DNA from: Aurantiacibacter suaedae
GTDB lineage: Bacteria > Pseudomonadota > Alphaproteobacteria > Sphingomonadales > Sphingomonadaceae
DNA: 64,000 nucleotides
Assembly (NCBI RefSeq): GCF_005434915.1
Contig: NZ_SKCG01000002.1
Location: 868,948-932,947, forward strand
Direction of reading: 5' to 3'
The notes under the pieces were generated by a model. It was given only the letters and a program-made list of their open reading frames with translations, was not told the DNA's origin and made no database searches. This document shows, in pieces, positions 55,601-63,167 of the stretch. Within the stretch, counting starts at the first letter, position 1; every line of letters starts with the position of its first letter. The position numbers were made by a program, and so were the translations under genes.

Positions 55601-55628
55601 TGCCGGGCGGTATAAGCACCGCCCGGCA
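55601..55628. terminator. Strong hairpin between convergent genes
   Basis: Eleven perfect base pairs TGCCGGGCGGT (55601-55611) with 55618-55628 and a 6-nt loop. It lies between the stops of the FAD monooxygenase and the minus-strand MDR gene. The T-run is weak, but the stem is very stable. Confidence 0.7.
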
Positions 55629-55640
55629 AGGCTTCGCCTC

Positions 55641-56762
55641 TCATTCAGGGTTGGGAATAATGGTGAAGTTCGAAAAGCCACCGTGGCGGTTTTCGATCCC
55701 CGCCAGCACATCGTTAATCCGATCCAGGCTGTAGGACTCCTGCCGGAATATGCCCATGTCCAGCGTACCCGCGCTGATCATTTCGGCCATCTCCTGACCT
55801 TCGGGCGTGGTAAACCATGCCGAGCCGATCAATTGCTGGTTGTTGTCCATCAAAGTGTGCACATCGACCGGCACCGGTGCCCCGATAGCGCCTGTGTTGA
55901 CCAGCTTTCCCCCGCGCCGCAGCGCACGCAACTCGTCGACCATCTGCAGGGGTTCTGCCCCCGGGCCAAGGCAGTTGATGGCCAGGTCCACGCCTAGGCC
56001 ATCGGTCATCTCTATCGCCCAGGGTGCGATCGGGCCATCGAGCAGGGAATGGGTGAGAATGCGTTGTGGGGCGAGCTGGCGAACTTCCTCTAGCAGCTCC
56101 TTGTTGCGAGCAACGGCGAGAATTTTGGTAACCCCCAGTCCGAGCGCGCACAACAGAGTGCCGAGCCCCAAAGTTCCCGAAGCACCGGTGATCAGTGTGG
56201 TAACGTTCGGTCCTGCGCCCCCCTTTCTGAGGGCAGAGTAGCCGGTGCCGGTATAGCCCAGGCGCGAAGCTTGCTGGCATGTCACATTGTCTGGCAGGGT
56301 CACGATCGCGCTGGCGGGCGCGTTCATGTATTCGCACAGGCCGCCCCACGGATATCGGTCGTATATCTCCTGGGCGCGAGGTGTGAACCCAAAGTATCCT
56401 TGAAAGACGTAGGAATCGCAGCTGATCGGATCTTGCGCGCGGCAGGCGGAGCAGGTGCCACAAGAGCGGCCCGGATTGACGTAGACACGCTGGCCGATTT
56501 CGAGGTTGGCGACATCCTTGCCCACTGCCGCGATCGTTCCCGCCGCATCAAGGCCAAAGGTCGCAGGGAGGTTGGGTAAGGGAAGGTGTGGGAACCAGGT
56601 GGTCCAGTTTTTCAGGACATTGCCAAGGTTCGGCACGACATTGCATGCATGGACTTTCACCACCACGTCGAGATCTCCGGGGCGAGGCGTTTCCACTTCC
56701 TCGATCACCATGTCGGAACCGACATCATACATTCGCGCGGCACGCATTCTTTCAGGCAACAT
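55641..56762 (-). CDS. MDR-family oxidoreductase without a catalytic-zinc His-Glu pair
   Basis: A 373-residue medium-chain dehydrogenase. The structural zinc lobe is complete (GRSCGTCSACRAQDPISC), and the cofactor loop is ITGASGTLGLGTLLCA. At the catalytic site the usual GHE is replaced by FGLDAAGTIA, and the Cys region reads VHACNVVPNLGNVL, so the His and Glu zinc ligands are absent. It may act as a zinc-free quinone-reductase-like or enoyl/hydroxy reductase. The ATG at 56762 has AGGGGAA in front; an ATG six codons earlier overlaps the Rieske gene. It follows the Rieske gene by 14 bp and is surely co-transcribed. Confidence 0.82.
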   Translation of the reverse strand: MLPERMRAARMYDVGSDMVIEEVETPRPGDLDVVVKVHACNVVPNLGNVLKNWTTWFPHLPLPNLPATFGLDAAGTIAAVGKDVANLEIGQRVYVNPGRSCGTCSACRAQDPISCDSYVFQGYFGFTPRAQEIYDRYPWGGLCEYMNAPASAIVTLPDNVTCQQASRLGYTGTGYSALRKGGAGPNVTTLITGASGTLGLGTLLCALGLGVTKILAVARNKELLEEVRQLAPQRILTHSLLDGPIAPWAIEMTDGLGVDLAINCLGPGAEPLQMVDELRALRRGGKLVNTGAIGAPVPVDVHTLMDNNQQLIGSAWFTTPEGQEMAEMISAGTLDMGIFRQESYSLDRINDVLAGIENRHGGFSNFTIIPNPE

Positions 56763-56776
56763 CGTTACAATTCCCC

Positions 56777-57883
56777 TCATTGTCTGTCGCGGCTGCTATT
56801 CAACCGCGATCCTGTGGTTTCTTCCTTCACAAGCCGAGCAATCGTTCGTCGGGCGAGTGTGATTGCCTTGTCCGATTTCAACATCAGCGAAACGCCGTCG
56901 CTGAGTTCCTGCATGCCGAATCGTTCAAGGTTGTGCTGCTGCGTGCGCAGCGCATGCTCGTCCTCCGCAAAGGCGTTGCGCGTGGCGATTTCCCAGGCAT
57001 CGCGCACGGCTCCGCCTCTCAGATTGCGATAAACGGCTTGTGACCAGAAATAGTGGCAGCTCGTGCGCGTGGCCGGAGTAATGGCGTTGATACCCATGAC
57101 GATCGTGCCGCTTTCCTCGCGGTCTGCCCGCTCGGGGGTCGCACCGTGCACCAGGATCATCGTGCCGGGTGCGTGCCAGTAGGTTTCCAGGAAACTGTCG
57201 TAGAGCGGAATGTCCTGATCGAGCATGTAGGCTGCGCGAAGCGGCGCCGACATCGGGTTCTTGAAGCGGAAGAAGTCGATCAGCTGGTTTGCGCCGAGGG
57301 TCTTCGTAATCCTCTCGCTGCCAAGAATTGCAGAGTTGTCGAATGTCTTGGCGTGAATGAAGGCCACGTGGGTCAGATCCAGCAGGTTGTCGACCGCAAG
57401 CATGTAGTTGGCATCCACCTCGATCAGGTGGGGGCCGGCAACGCCCCACTTGTCGCATTCATCGAGGCAGGAAAAGTCGAGGCCTGACAGGTAACCGGGA
57501 CCTGTCTCGAATGCGGGCAACGGGGTGTTTTGCGCCAGGGCCGGATCGCCCGGCCATAGCCAAATCAGTCCGTGACTCTCACGCACGGGATAGGCGGCCA
57601 CTCGTGCATTAGGGGGTATCTCATCCTGCGATGGGATATGCGTACATCGCCCATCGGCGGCAAATGCCAGCCCGTGATAGCCGCACCTCAAGCCGTCCTG
57701 CGTCACTTGGCCTTTCGACAGCGGGAAAAGGCGGTGCGGGCAGCGATCAAGCAGGGCTCCCACTGTCCCGTCCTGCGCCCGGTAAAGCGCAAGCGGCAGC
57801 TCGCAAATCGTTCGCGAGAGGACGCCCCGGTCTTTGATCTCACGGCTTATGGCCGCGACGTACCACGCGTTCTTCGGAAACAT
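56777..57883 (-). CDS. Rieske aromatic oxygenase, VanA-like
   Basis: A 368-residue oxygenase component of the VanA/LigX type (phthalate-family Rieske oxygenase). It has MFPKNAWYVAAISREI, the Rieske ligands CPHR (near residue 47) and CGYHG (near 66), and the mononuclear iron site NLLDLTHVAFIHAKTF (two His near 185-190), with a further Asp further on. VanA and LigX remove methyl groups from methoxy-arenes as formaldehyde, using a separate reductase. No reductase gene is in the window. The start at 57883 follows GGAGAGG. It heads an operon with the MDR gene and is divergent from the first LigM-like gene across 157 bp. Confidence 0.9.
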   Translation of the reverse strand: MFPKNAWYVAAISREIKDRGVLSRTICELPLALYRAQDGTVGALLDRCPHRLFPLSKGQVTQDGLRCGYHGLAFAADGRCTHIPSQDEIPPNARVAAYPVRESHGLIWLWPGDPALAQNTPLPAFETGPGYLSGLDFSCLDECDKWGVAGPHLIEVDANYMLAVDNLLDLTHVAFIHAKTFDNSAILGSERITKTLGANQLIDFFRFKNPMSAPLRAAYMLDQDIPLYDSFLETYWHAPGTMILVHGATPERADREESGTIVMGINAITPATRTSCHYFWSQAVYRNLRGGAVRDAWEIATRNAFAEDEHALRTQQHNLERFGMQELSDGVSLMLKSDKAITLARRTIARLVKEETTGSRLNSSRDRQ

Positions 57884-57927
57884 CCTGTCCTCTCCACCTG
57901 TCACCGGGCCGCCTTATGATGACGACT

Positions 57928-57944
57928 CTTTCAAGATGACATTT
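57928..57944. promoter_or_regulatory. CTTTCAAGATGACATTT operator candidate in the divergent promoter
   Basis: The stretch contains AAATGTCAT (minus strand, 57936-57944), overlapping a TATAAA-like -10 element of the Rieske promoter (57942-57947). CTTTCAAGATGAC (57928-57940) is repeated with one change upstream of the TonB receptor at 60422-60434. A TTGACA at 57977-57982 may serve the LigM-like gene on the plus strand. Confidence 0.5.
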
Positions 57945-58040
57945 ATATCAAAAATCTCGAATATCATAGTTTAAGATTGACAAGATGTGCAATGCGGAAG
58001 AACTAGGCTTCATAAACATGAGCCTGGGAGGGAATTTGAA

Positions 58041-59426
58041 ATGGCCGGAAATGGCGAAAATCGCGCTGCGACACTGCAATCACTGATGGATGCTGCCGGG
58101 GGGTCTGTAGAGTTGCTGCGCTCTGCGCCCTTGGGGCGATACGTTTTTCCGAAGATTCCGCCGGAATTCACCAATTTCCGTGACGAGATGCGCGCCTGGA
58201 AGCAGGGCGTGGCCATGCTTGAGCAATCCTATCACATGTGCGAACTGCACTTGCGTGGCCCGCAGGTGATCGATCTGCTGTCAGAGCTTTCCGTAAACAA
58301 GCTTGCCACTTTCCCGACCATGCGGGCGAAGCAACTGGTCATGTGTGGCCACGATGGCAACTATCTGGCGGACGCGATCATCTTCCATGAGGAGGATGAC
58401 TTTTACCGTATCGTTGGCGCGCCGTTCGCTTCTGACTGGGTGCAATACAATGCGGGCCTTGGCAAATATGATGTCGAAGCGATGATCGATCTGCCGCTGT
58501 CCGTCCGCGATGGCGATCGCGATATCTATCGCCTGCAGGTGCAGGGCAAGCATGCGCTCGCGCTGATGGAGAAGCTGACCAACAACAACGTGCCGGAAAT
58601 CAAGTTCTTCCACATCGGCGAGATGACCATCGCCGGGCGAAAGGTTCGGGCGCTTCGCCACGGGATGGCGGGCGAACCTGGTTTCGAACTGTATGGCCCC
58701 TGGGAAGATCAAAACGTCATCCGCGGCGCAATCATGGAGGCGGGCGCAGAATTCGGTATCCGCAAGGCGGGCGCCGATGCCTATTCAGTGACCGGGATCG
58801 AGTCCGGCTGGATGCCCATGCCATTGCCAGCCATCTACCACTCCGAGGAAATGCGCCCTTACCGCGAATGGCTGACGACCAACCACCTTGAAACAATCGG
58901 CTCACTGGGCGGGAGTTTCGTCTCCACCGATATCAGGGACTATTATGTCGATCCGATCGAGGTGGGTTATGGCAATGTAGTGGATTGGAGCCGCGATTTC
59001 ATCGGCCGCGAAGGGCTGGAAGCCAAGCGCGATAATAAGAGGCGCGTTAAGCGCAGTCTGCTGTGGAACGAGGACGACGTGATGGACATCATTCGCTCGT
59101 CCATGTTTGCGCCCGAAGGCGAGGGCGGCAAGTATATGAACATTCCTTCGCCCATGCATGCCACATTCGAGGCGGATTGTGTGATGTCCGGGGGCGAGTT
59201 GGCAGGCCTTTCCAACTGGTCCGGTTATTCGCCCAATGCTGGCGGCTTTTTGTCTTTGGCGCTCGTCGACATCGACAGCGCCGAGCCAGGCACCGAGGTT
59301 ACCCTGCTTTGGGGTGAGCCCGATTCGTTGCGACCATCGATAGAAAAACACAAACTGCGCGAGATCCGTGCAACGGTCGCGCCAGCACCTTACTTCGAAA
59401 AAGTGATCAAGTCGGGCCAACAATAG
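58041..59426 (+). CDS. LigM/DesA-like tetrahydrofolate-dependent aromatic O-demethylase
   Basis: A 461-residue GcvT-fold (aminomethyltransferase) protein. It follows SYK-6 LigM and DesA along its length: ELLRSAPLGRYVFPKIPPEF, LEQSYHMCELHLRGPQ, MTIAGRKVRALRHGMAGEPG, GIESGWMPMPLPAIY, LGGSFVSTDIRDYYVDP and a C-terminal ATVAPAPY. LigM moves the methyl of vanillate or 3-O-methylgallate to tetrahydrofolate, and DesA does so for syringate. The present protein is divergent from both, so its substrate may be a different methoxyarene. It begins with GGGAGG and is divergent from the Rieske gene. A second homologue starts at 63168. Confidence 0.9.
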   Translation: MAGNGENRAATLQSLMDAAGGSVELLRSAPLGRYVFPKIPPEFTNFRDEMRAWKQGVAMLEQSYHMCELHLRGPQVIDLLSELSVNKLATFPTMRAKQLVMCGHDGNYLADAIIFHEEDDFYRIVGAPFASDWVQYNAGLGKYDVEAMIDLPLSVRDGDRDIYRLQVQGKHALALMEKLTNNNVPEIKFFHIGEMTIAGRKVRALRHGMAGEPGFELYGPWEDQNVIRGAIMEAGAEFGIRKAGADAYSVTGIESGWMPMPLPAIYHSEEMRPYREWLTTNHLETIGSLGGSFVSTDIRDYYVDPIEVGYGNVVDWSRDFIGREGLEAKRDNKRRVKRSLLWNEDDVMDIIRSSMFAPEGEGGKYMNIPSPMHATFEADCVMSGGELAGLSNWSGYSPNAGGFLSLALVDIDSAEPGTEVTLLWGEPDSLRPSIEKHKLREIRATVAPAPYFEKVIKSGQQ

Positions 59427-59438
59427 CCGGAAATTTGC

Positions 59439-60239
59439 ATGTCTACCGCTTCTGGGATTATCGAGGCCAGAAGCAGTGGACGAGGTCGAGTGGGTCGGAA
59501 AATCAGTCTTGAAAAACGCGCGGAAATCGGTCGCCAGAAGCGTGCCCGCACGCGCGAGAAGATGCTCGAGGCCGCCTTCCTGTTGCTTGGCAGGGAGGAC
59601 GGCCGCTCGACCCGGATCGAAGAGATATGCAAAGAGGCGAAGGTCGCACGCGGCACCTTTTACAATTATTTCTCCAGCGTGGAAGAATTGCTGAGCGCGC
59701 TGACGTTTGACATCAGCCACGATTTCAATCTCGCCGTGCGCGCAATAATTCGTACGGTGCCAGCTGGCGCGCTGCGCTGTTCTTTCGCTTTACGGTATTA
59801 CATGCACCGGACGCGGGAAGATCCGGCATGGGGCTGGGCCATGGTGAACCTGAGCGCCGGCGGCCCGATCTTCGGAGAGGAGACGGCGCGCTACGGAATC
59901 GAGGCGGTGATCGAAGGGATGGTCACTGAGCAGTTCCACGCAGGCTCAGCGCAGCTGGCGTATGATCTTATGCATGGCGCCACTCTGGCAGGGATGATCA
60001 CGCAGCTTCGGTCGGAACAGCCTGATGATTATCCGGAGCAAATGGTGACGCTGATCATGCGCGGGCTTGGTGTCAGCGAATCTCTCGTCGAAAGGTGTAT
60101 CCGCACGGAATTGCCCGAGCCGGAGAGTTTTGTGCGGCAATTCGGCCAATCGCCTGCAAAGGGCTTCGGGGATATGGCTGGGCTCACCTTGTTAGGCGAA
60201 GGGCTGCCCCCGCGCTTCGGAGAAGACAGCCCCGACTGA
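59439..60239 (+). CDS. TetR/AcrR-family regulator
   Basis: A 266-residue repressor-type regulator. The HTH lies near residues 45-90 (RTREKMLEAAFLLLGREDGRST, then RIEEICKEAKVARGTFYNYF, then EELLSAL). The long arginine-rich N-terminal tail (about 35 residues) is unusual, and the ligand domain has SLVERC near the end. It is 13 bp downstream of the LigM-like gene, collinear with it, and 261 bp upstream of a TonB receptor. Conserved motifs at three promoters around it (53900, 57928, 60422) suggest it controls the whole module, relieved by the substrate or a metabolite. Confidence 0.92.
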   Translation: MSTASGIIEARSSGRGRVGRKISLEKRAEIGRQKRARTREKMLEAAFLLLGREDGRSTRIEEICKEAKVARGTFYNYFSSVEELLSALTFDISHDFNLAVRAIIRTVPAGALRCSFALRYYMHRTREDPAWGWAMVNLSAGGPIFGEETARYGIEAVIEGMVTEQFHAGSAQLAYDLMHGATLAGMITQLRSEQPDDYPEQMVTLIMRGLGVSESLVERCIRTELPEPESFVRQFGQSPAKGFGDMAGLTLLGEGLPPRFGEDSPD

Positions 60240-60372
60240 AGGCACGTCGGTCTCCCGCATTTTATTCATTCTCGGCCTTTTTCGCATCCCGTTGACCGCG
60301 GGAGCGACGAAGTGCGCATGCCTGCATCGAGCTGGCAAAAGTGCCACCTCTAGCCTCCAAAGTCATTTCGAA

Positions 60373-60434
60373 TTGACGAACAATCCAATCTAAAGTATTT
60401 CAGATACTGCTTGGTATCACGCTTTCAAAATGAC
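60373..60434 (+). promoter_or_regulatory. Promoter and operator candidates before the TonB receptor
   Basis: TTGACG (60373-60378), a 17-bp spacer and TATTTC (60396-60401) form a plausible promoter. The dyad GTAT-TTCAG-ATAC (60395-60407) covers the -10 region. Just downstream, CTTTCAAAATGAC (60422-60434) matches 12 of 13 bases of a site in the 57.9-kb divergent promoter. Confidence 0.5.
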
Positions 60435-60500
60435 GTGAGCTGTTGAGCTGAGGATTCGAGAGCGCGCACAAAAGACGCGCCTGAAAGGGAGAGTTAACTG

Positions 60501-63074
60501 GTGAAAAAGGCATTATTGCTTGTCGGCGCTTGTGGCGCGGCACTTCAGATTTCGACGCAGGCCAATGCACAGGACGCTTCAGGGGCGGAGGCTGACAGCG
60601 CGCGTGACAAAAATGTCATCGTGGTCTCTGCCCAGCGGCGTGACCAGGATGCGCAGGAAGTTCCAATCGCCCTGACCGTGTTCGGCGGCGATGCGCTGGA
60701 AGAACGTGCCATCGCGGACGTTTCCCAGCTCGGCAACGTCACTCCGAACGTTACGCTGGACGCCGGCACGCCTTTCGCTGGCTCGGGCGCGGCGCTGGGT
60801 GCCTCGATCCGCGGGATCGGCCAGAATGACTTTGCTGTAAATGTTGACCCCGGCGTCGGTGTCTATGTCGATGGTATCTTCCTGGCGCGTTCCGTTGGCG
60901 CGAACGTGACGCTGCCTGACGTGGAGCGCGTCGAAATCCTGAAAGGTCCGCAAGGCACGCTGTTCGGGCGCAACACGATTGGCGGTGCCATCAATGTGGT
61001 GACCCGCACGCCGGGTCATGATTTTGCGATGTCCGGATCAGTGACCGTGGGCAGCTATGAACGCCTCGACATTGCCGCCACGATCGACATCCCACTGGCC
61101 GAAACCTTGCGGACAAATGTCACTGTGGCATCGAACAACCGCCGCGGCTTCCAGAAGCGTGTGCCCTTTGTCACCAATGAGCGTTTCGTCGAGGAATCCC
61201 CGCGCATCTTCCGCGAATCAGGTTATGACACCAATGAATACGCCGGCGGTATCAATGACTGGACAATTCGCGGCAAGGCGATCTGGGAGCCTACTGACAG
61301 GTTCACGGCCACGATCAGCGGTGATTATTACAAGTCCGATACGTCCGGTTTGCCCAACGTAATCCTGGACGTACTGGAAGATTTCGGCGGCAATTTTGCC
61401 GGCCCCGGTGCCCCGGCGATTCCGGGAACGGCTCTGACGCCTGGCGCAGGCCTCAACTTCGCAGGCATTTACAACTTCTGCATCGGAGCAACACAGGCCG
61501 AAATCCTCGCGCGCAATGCGCAGAGCTTCTGCAACAACCCTCGTGGAAACGAATTGCTTCCCAACGAGCAGATTTCGCCGCTCGGTAGCGTCAATGTCGA
61601 TGGCGACCCGAATAATGACATGCTGGTGTGGAATGATCGCTTCATCAGTAGTGACTGGGACGAATCGTTTGCAACCGGGATCAACTTTTCAAAGACCGAA
61701 ACCTGGGGCTTGTCGGCCAATCTGGCCTTTGATCTTTCTGACCAGATAACCCTGCGCTCAATCACCGGCTATCGCGAGTTGTCGTGGCGTTCGGGGTTCG
61801 ATGCTGACAATTCTCCGGGAAGCTTCTTCACGGTTTCCAACATGGCCGACCAGTCACAGTTAAGCCAGGAGCTGCAACTGCTTGGCAACTTCGACATTGG
61901 CACGTCACAACTCGACCTGGTCCTCGGTGCCTATTATTTTGAAGAAGAAGCCAATGCGCTTGACCACGTCGCTATCGGTGCTGGTATCTGGACTGCAGAA
62001 GGGCCGATCGATCTGGAGACCGAGAGTGTCGCTTTCTTCGGTCAGGCTGACTGGCGCGTGACCGAATGGCTCGGTTTCACCGCAGGCGCGCGATATACCG
62101 AAGAAGACAAGCAGATCGACATCGCGCAGACGGATTTGTCTTCGTTCAACTACGATGTCCTGAATTGCCCGGTCAATGGCACCGGATTTATCCCCGGCGT
62201 GGGCACTGTGCCGTGTTCCGTCTTTGCGCGCTTCCCGCACCCGGATGAGCCCCTCCGCCTGTACACGCGCGACACGCCTCCGCGCAACTTCTCCAACTTC
62301 TCGATGAAGCTGGGTGTGCAGTTGTACCCGACCGATGATGTCATGGTTTATGGCAGCTACACCGAAGGTTACAAGTCGGGCGGCTGGAGTACCCGCGCCA
62401 GCGTTCCGATTGCTGCTCCCATCGTCTTCCAGGAAGAGACCGCCGCAACTTTAGAGGCGGGCGTGAAGTCGACCCTGTTCGACGGACGCCTCCAAGCCAA
62501 TTTCGCGGCATTCAGCACGTCATATGACGACGTGCAACTGCTGATCCAGGTTGGGCCCAATCCGCAAATCGGCAACTTCGGTACGGCCACAATTCGCGGC
62601 ATTGAAGCTGATTTCCTGATCGACTTGGGAGACTATGTGAGCATCACGGCATCTGCGGGCCTGATGGACAGCGAGTTGGACGAGCTGACCAACACCAGTG
62701 CGCCGAATTACCTCCAGCTTGGTCTGGTCGATGGTGCCGAACTGCTGAAGGTGCCGGACGTCACCTTCAACATCTCTCCGCGAATAGATGTTCCGGTGGG
62801 CGATCACGCGATCATGTTGCTTGCTGATTATACCTACACCTCGAAGATGTGGAATGACTCGCAGCGCTCGTTCCTGCTGCGTCGGCCCGAAACCAATGTG
62901 ATCAATGCAAGCGTCACCTTCAAACATGACGATGGCTGGTCAATCGCTGGCGGTGTGACGAACCTGACCGAAGAGCGGTTCATCGTGAATGGCCTGACCA
63001 GCAGCGCAGGGCAGGTCTACGGTTCGCCCAACCGCCCGCGCGAATTCTACGCCAGGCTGGGCTTCGAGTTCTAA
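60501..63074 (+). CDS. TonB-dependent outer-membrane receptor, paralogue of 44674-47322
   Basis: An 857-residue receptor starting at GTG 60501 (GGGAGAG ribosome site). Signal peptide ends ANAQ near residue 24. TonB-box region is VIVVSAQRRDQDAQEVPIAL, plug motifs include RGIGQNDFAVNVDPGVGVY and KGPQGTLFGRNTIGGAI, and the barrel ends FYARLGFEF. A loop with FCIGATQAEILARN and a second Cys (QSFCNN) is shared with the receptor at 44674. It sits between the TetR gene and a second LigM-like gene, so its ligand is probably the methoxyarene handled by these enzymes. Confidence 0.95.
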   Translation: MKKALLLVGACGAALQISTQANAQDASGAEADSARDKNVIVVSAQRRDQDAQEVPIALTVFGGDALEERAIADVSQLGNVTPNVTLDAGTPFAGSGAALGASIRGIGQNDFAVNVDPGVGVYVDGIFLARSVGANVTLPDVERVEILKGPQGTLFGRNTIGGAINVVTRTPGHDFAMSGSVTVGSYERLDIAATIDIPLAETLRTNVTVASNNRRGFQKRVPFVTNERFVEESPRIFRESGYDTNEYAGGINDWTIRGKAIWEPTDRFTATISGDYYKSDTSGLPNVILDVLEDFGGNFAGPGAPAIPGTALTPGAGLNFAGIYNFCIGATQAEILARNAQSFCNNPRGNELLPNEQISPLGSVNVDGDPNNDMLVWNDRFISSDWDESFATGINFSKTETWGLSANLAFDLSDQITLRSITGYRELSWRSGFDADNSPGSFFTVSNMADQSQLSQELQLLGNFDIGTSQLDLVLGAYYFEEEANALDHVAIGAGIWTAEGPIDLETESVAFFGQADWRVTEWLGFTAGARYTEEDKQIDIAQTDLSSFNYDVLNCPVNGTGFIPGVGTVPCSVFARFPHPDEPLRLYTRDTPPRNFSNFSMKLGVQLYPTDDVMVYGSYTEGYKSGGWSTRASVPIAAPIVFQEETAATLEAGVKSTLFDGRLQANFAAFSTSYDDVQLLIQVGPNPQIGNFGTATIRGIEADFLIDLGDYVSITASAGLMDSELDELTNTSAPNYLQLGLVDGAELLKVPDVTFNISPRIDVPVGDHAIMLLADYTYTSKMWNDSQRSFLLRRPETNVINASVTFKHDDGWSIAGGVTNLTEERFIVNGLTSSAGQVYGSPNRPREFYARLGFEF

Positions 63075-63108
63075 CCCCCTTTAACCGCAGCCTCTCCCTA
63101 GGCTGTTC

Positions 63109-63139
63109 GGGAAGGCGGGCGCCTGCCGCCTGCCTTCCC
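63109..63139 (+). promoter_or_regulatory. Hairpin between the TonB receptor and the second LigM-like gene
   Basis: GGGAAGGCGGGC (63109-63120) pairs with 63128-63139 with one G-T pair and a 7-nt loop. No T-run follows; the LigM-like gene starts 28 bp later. It may attenuate read-through or stabilise the receptor mRNA. Confidence 0.5.
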
Positions 63140-63167
63140 GGCTCGCGAATGTCATAAGGAAATAGCA

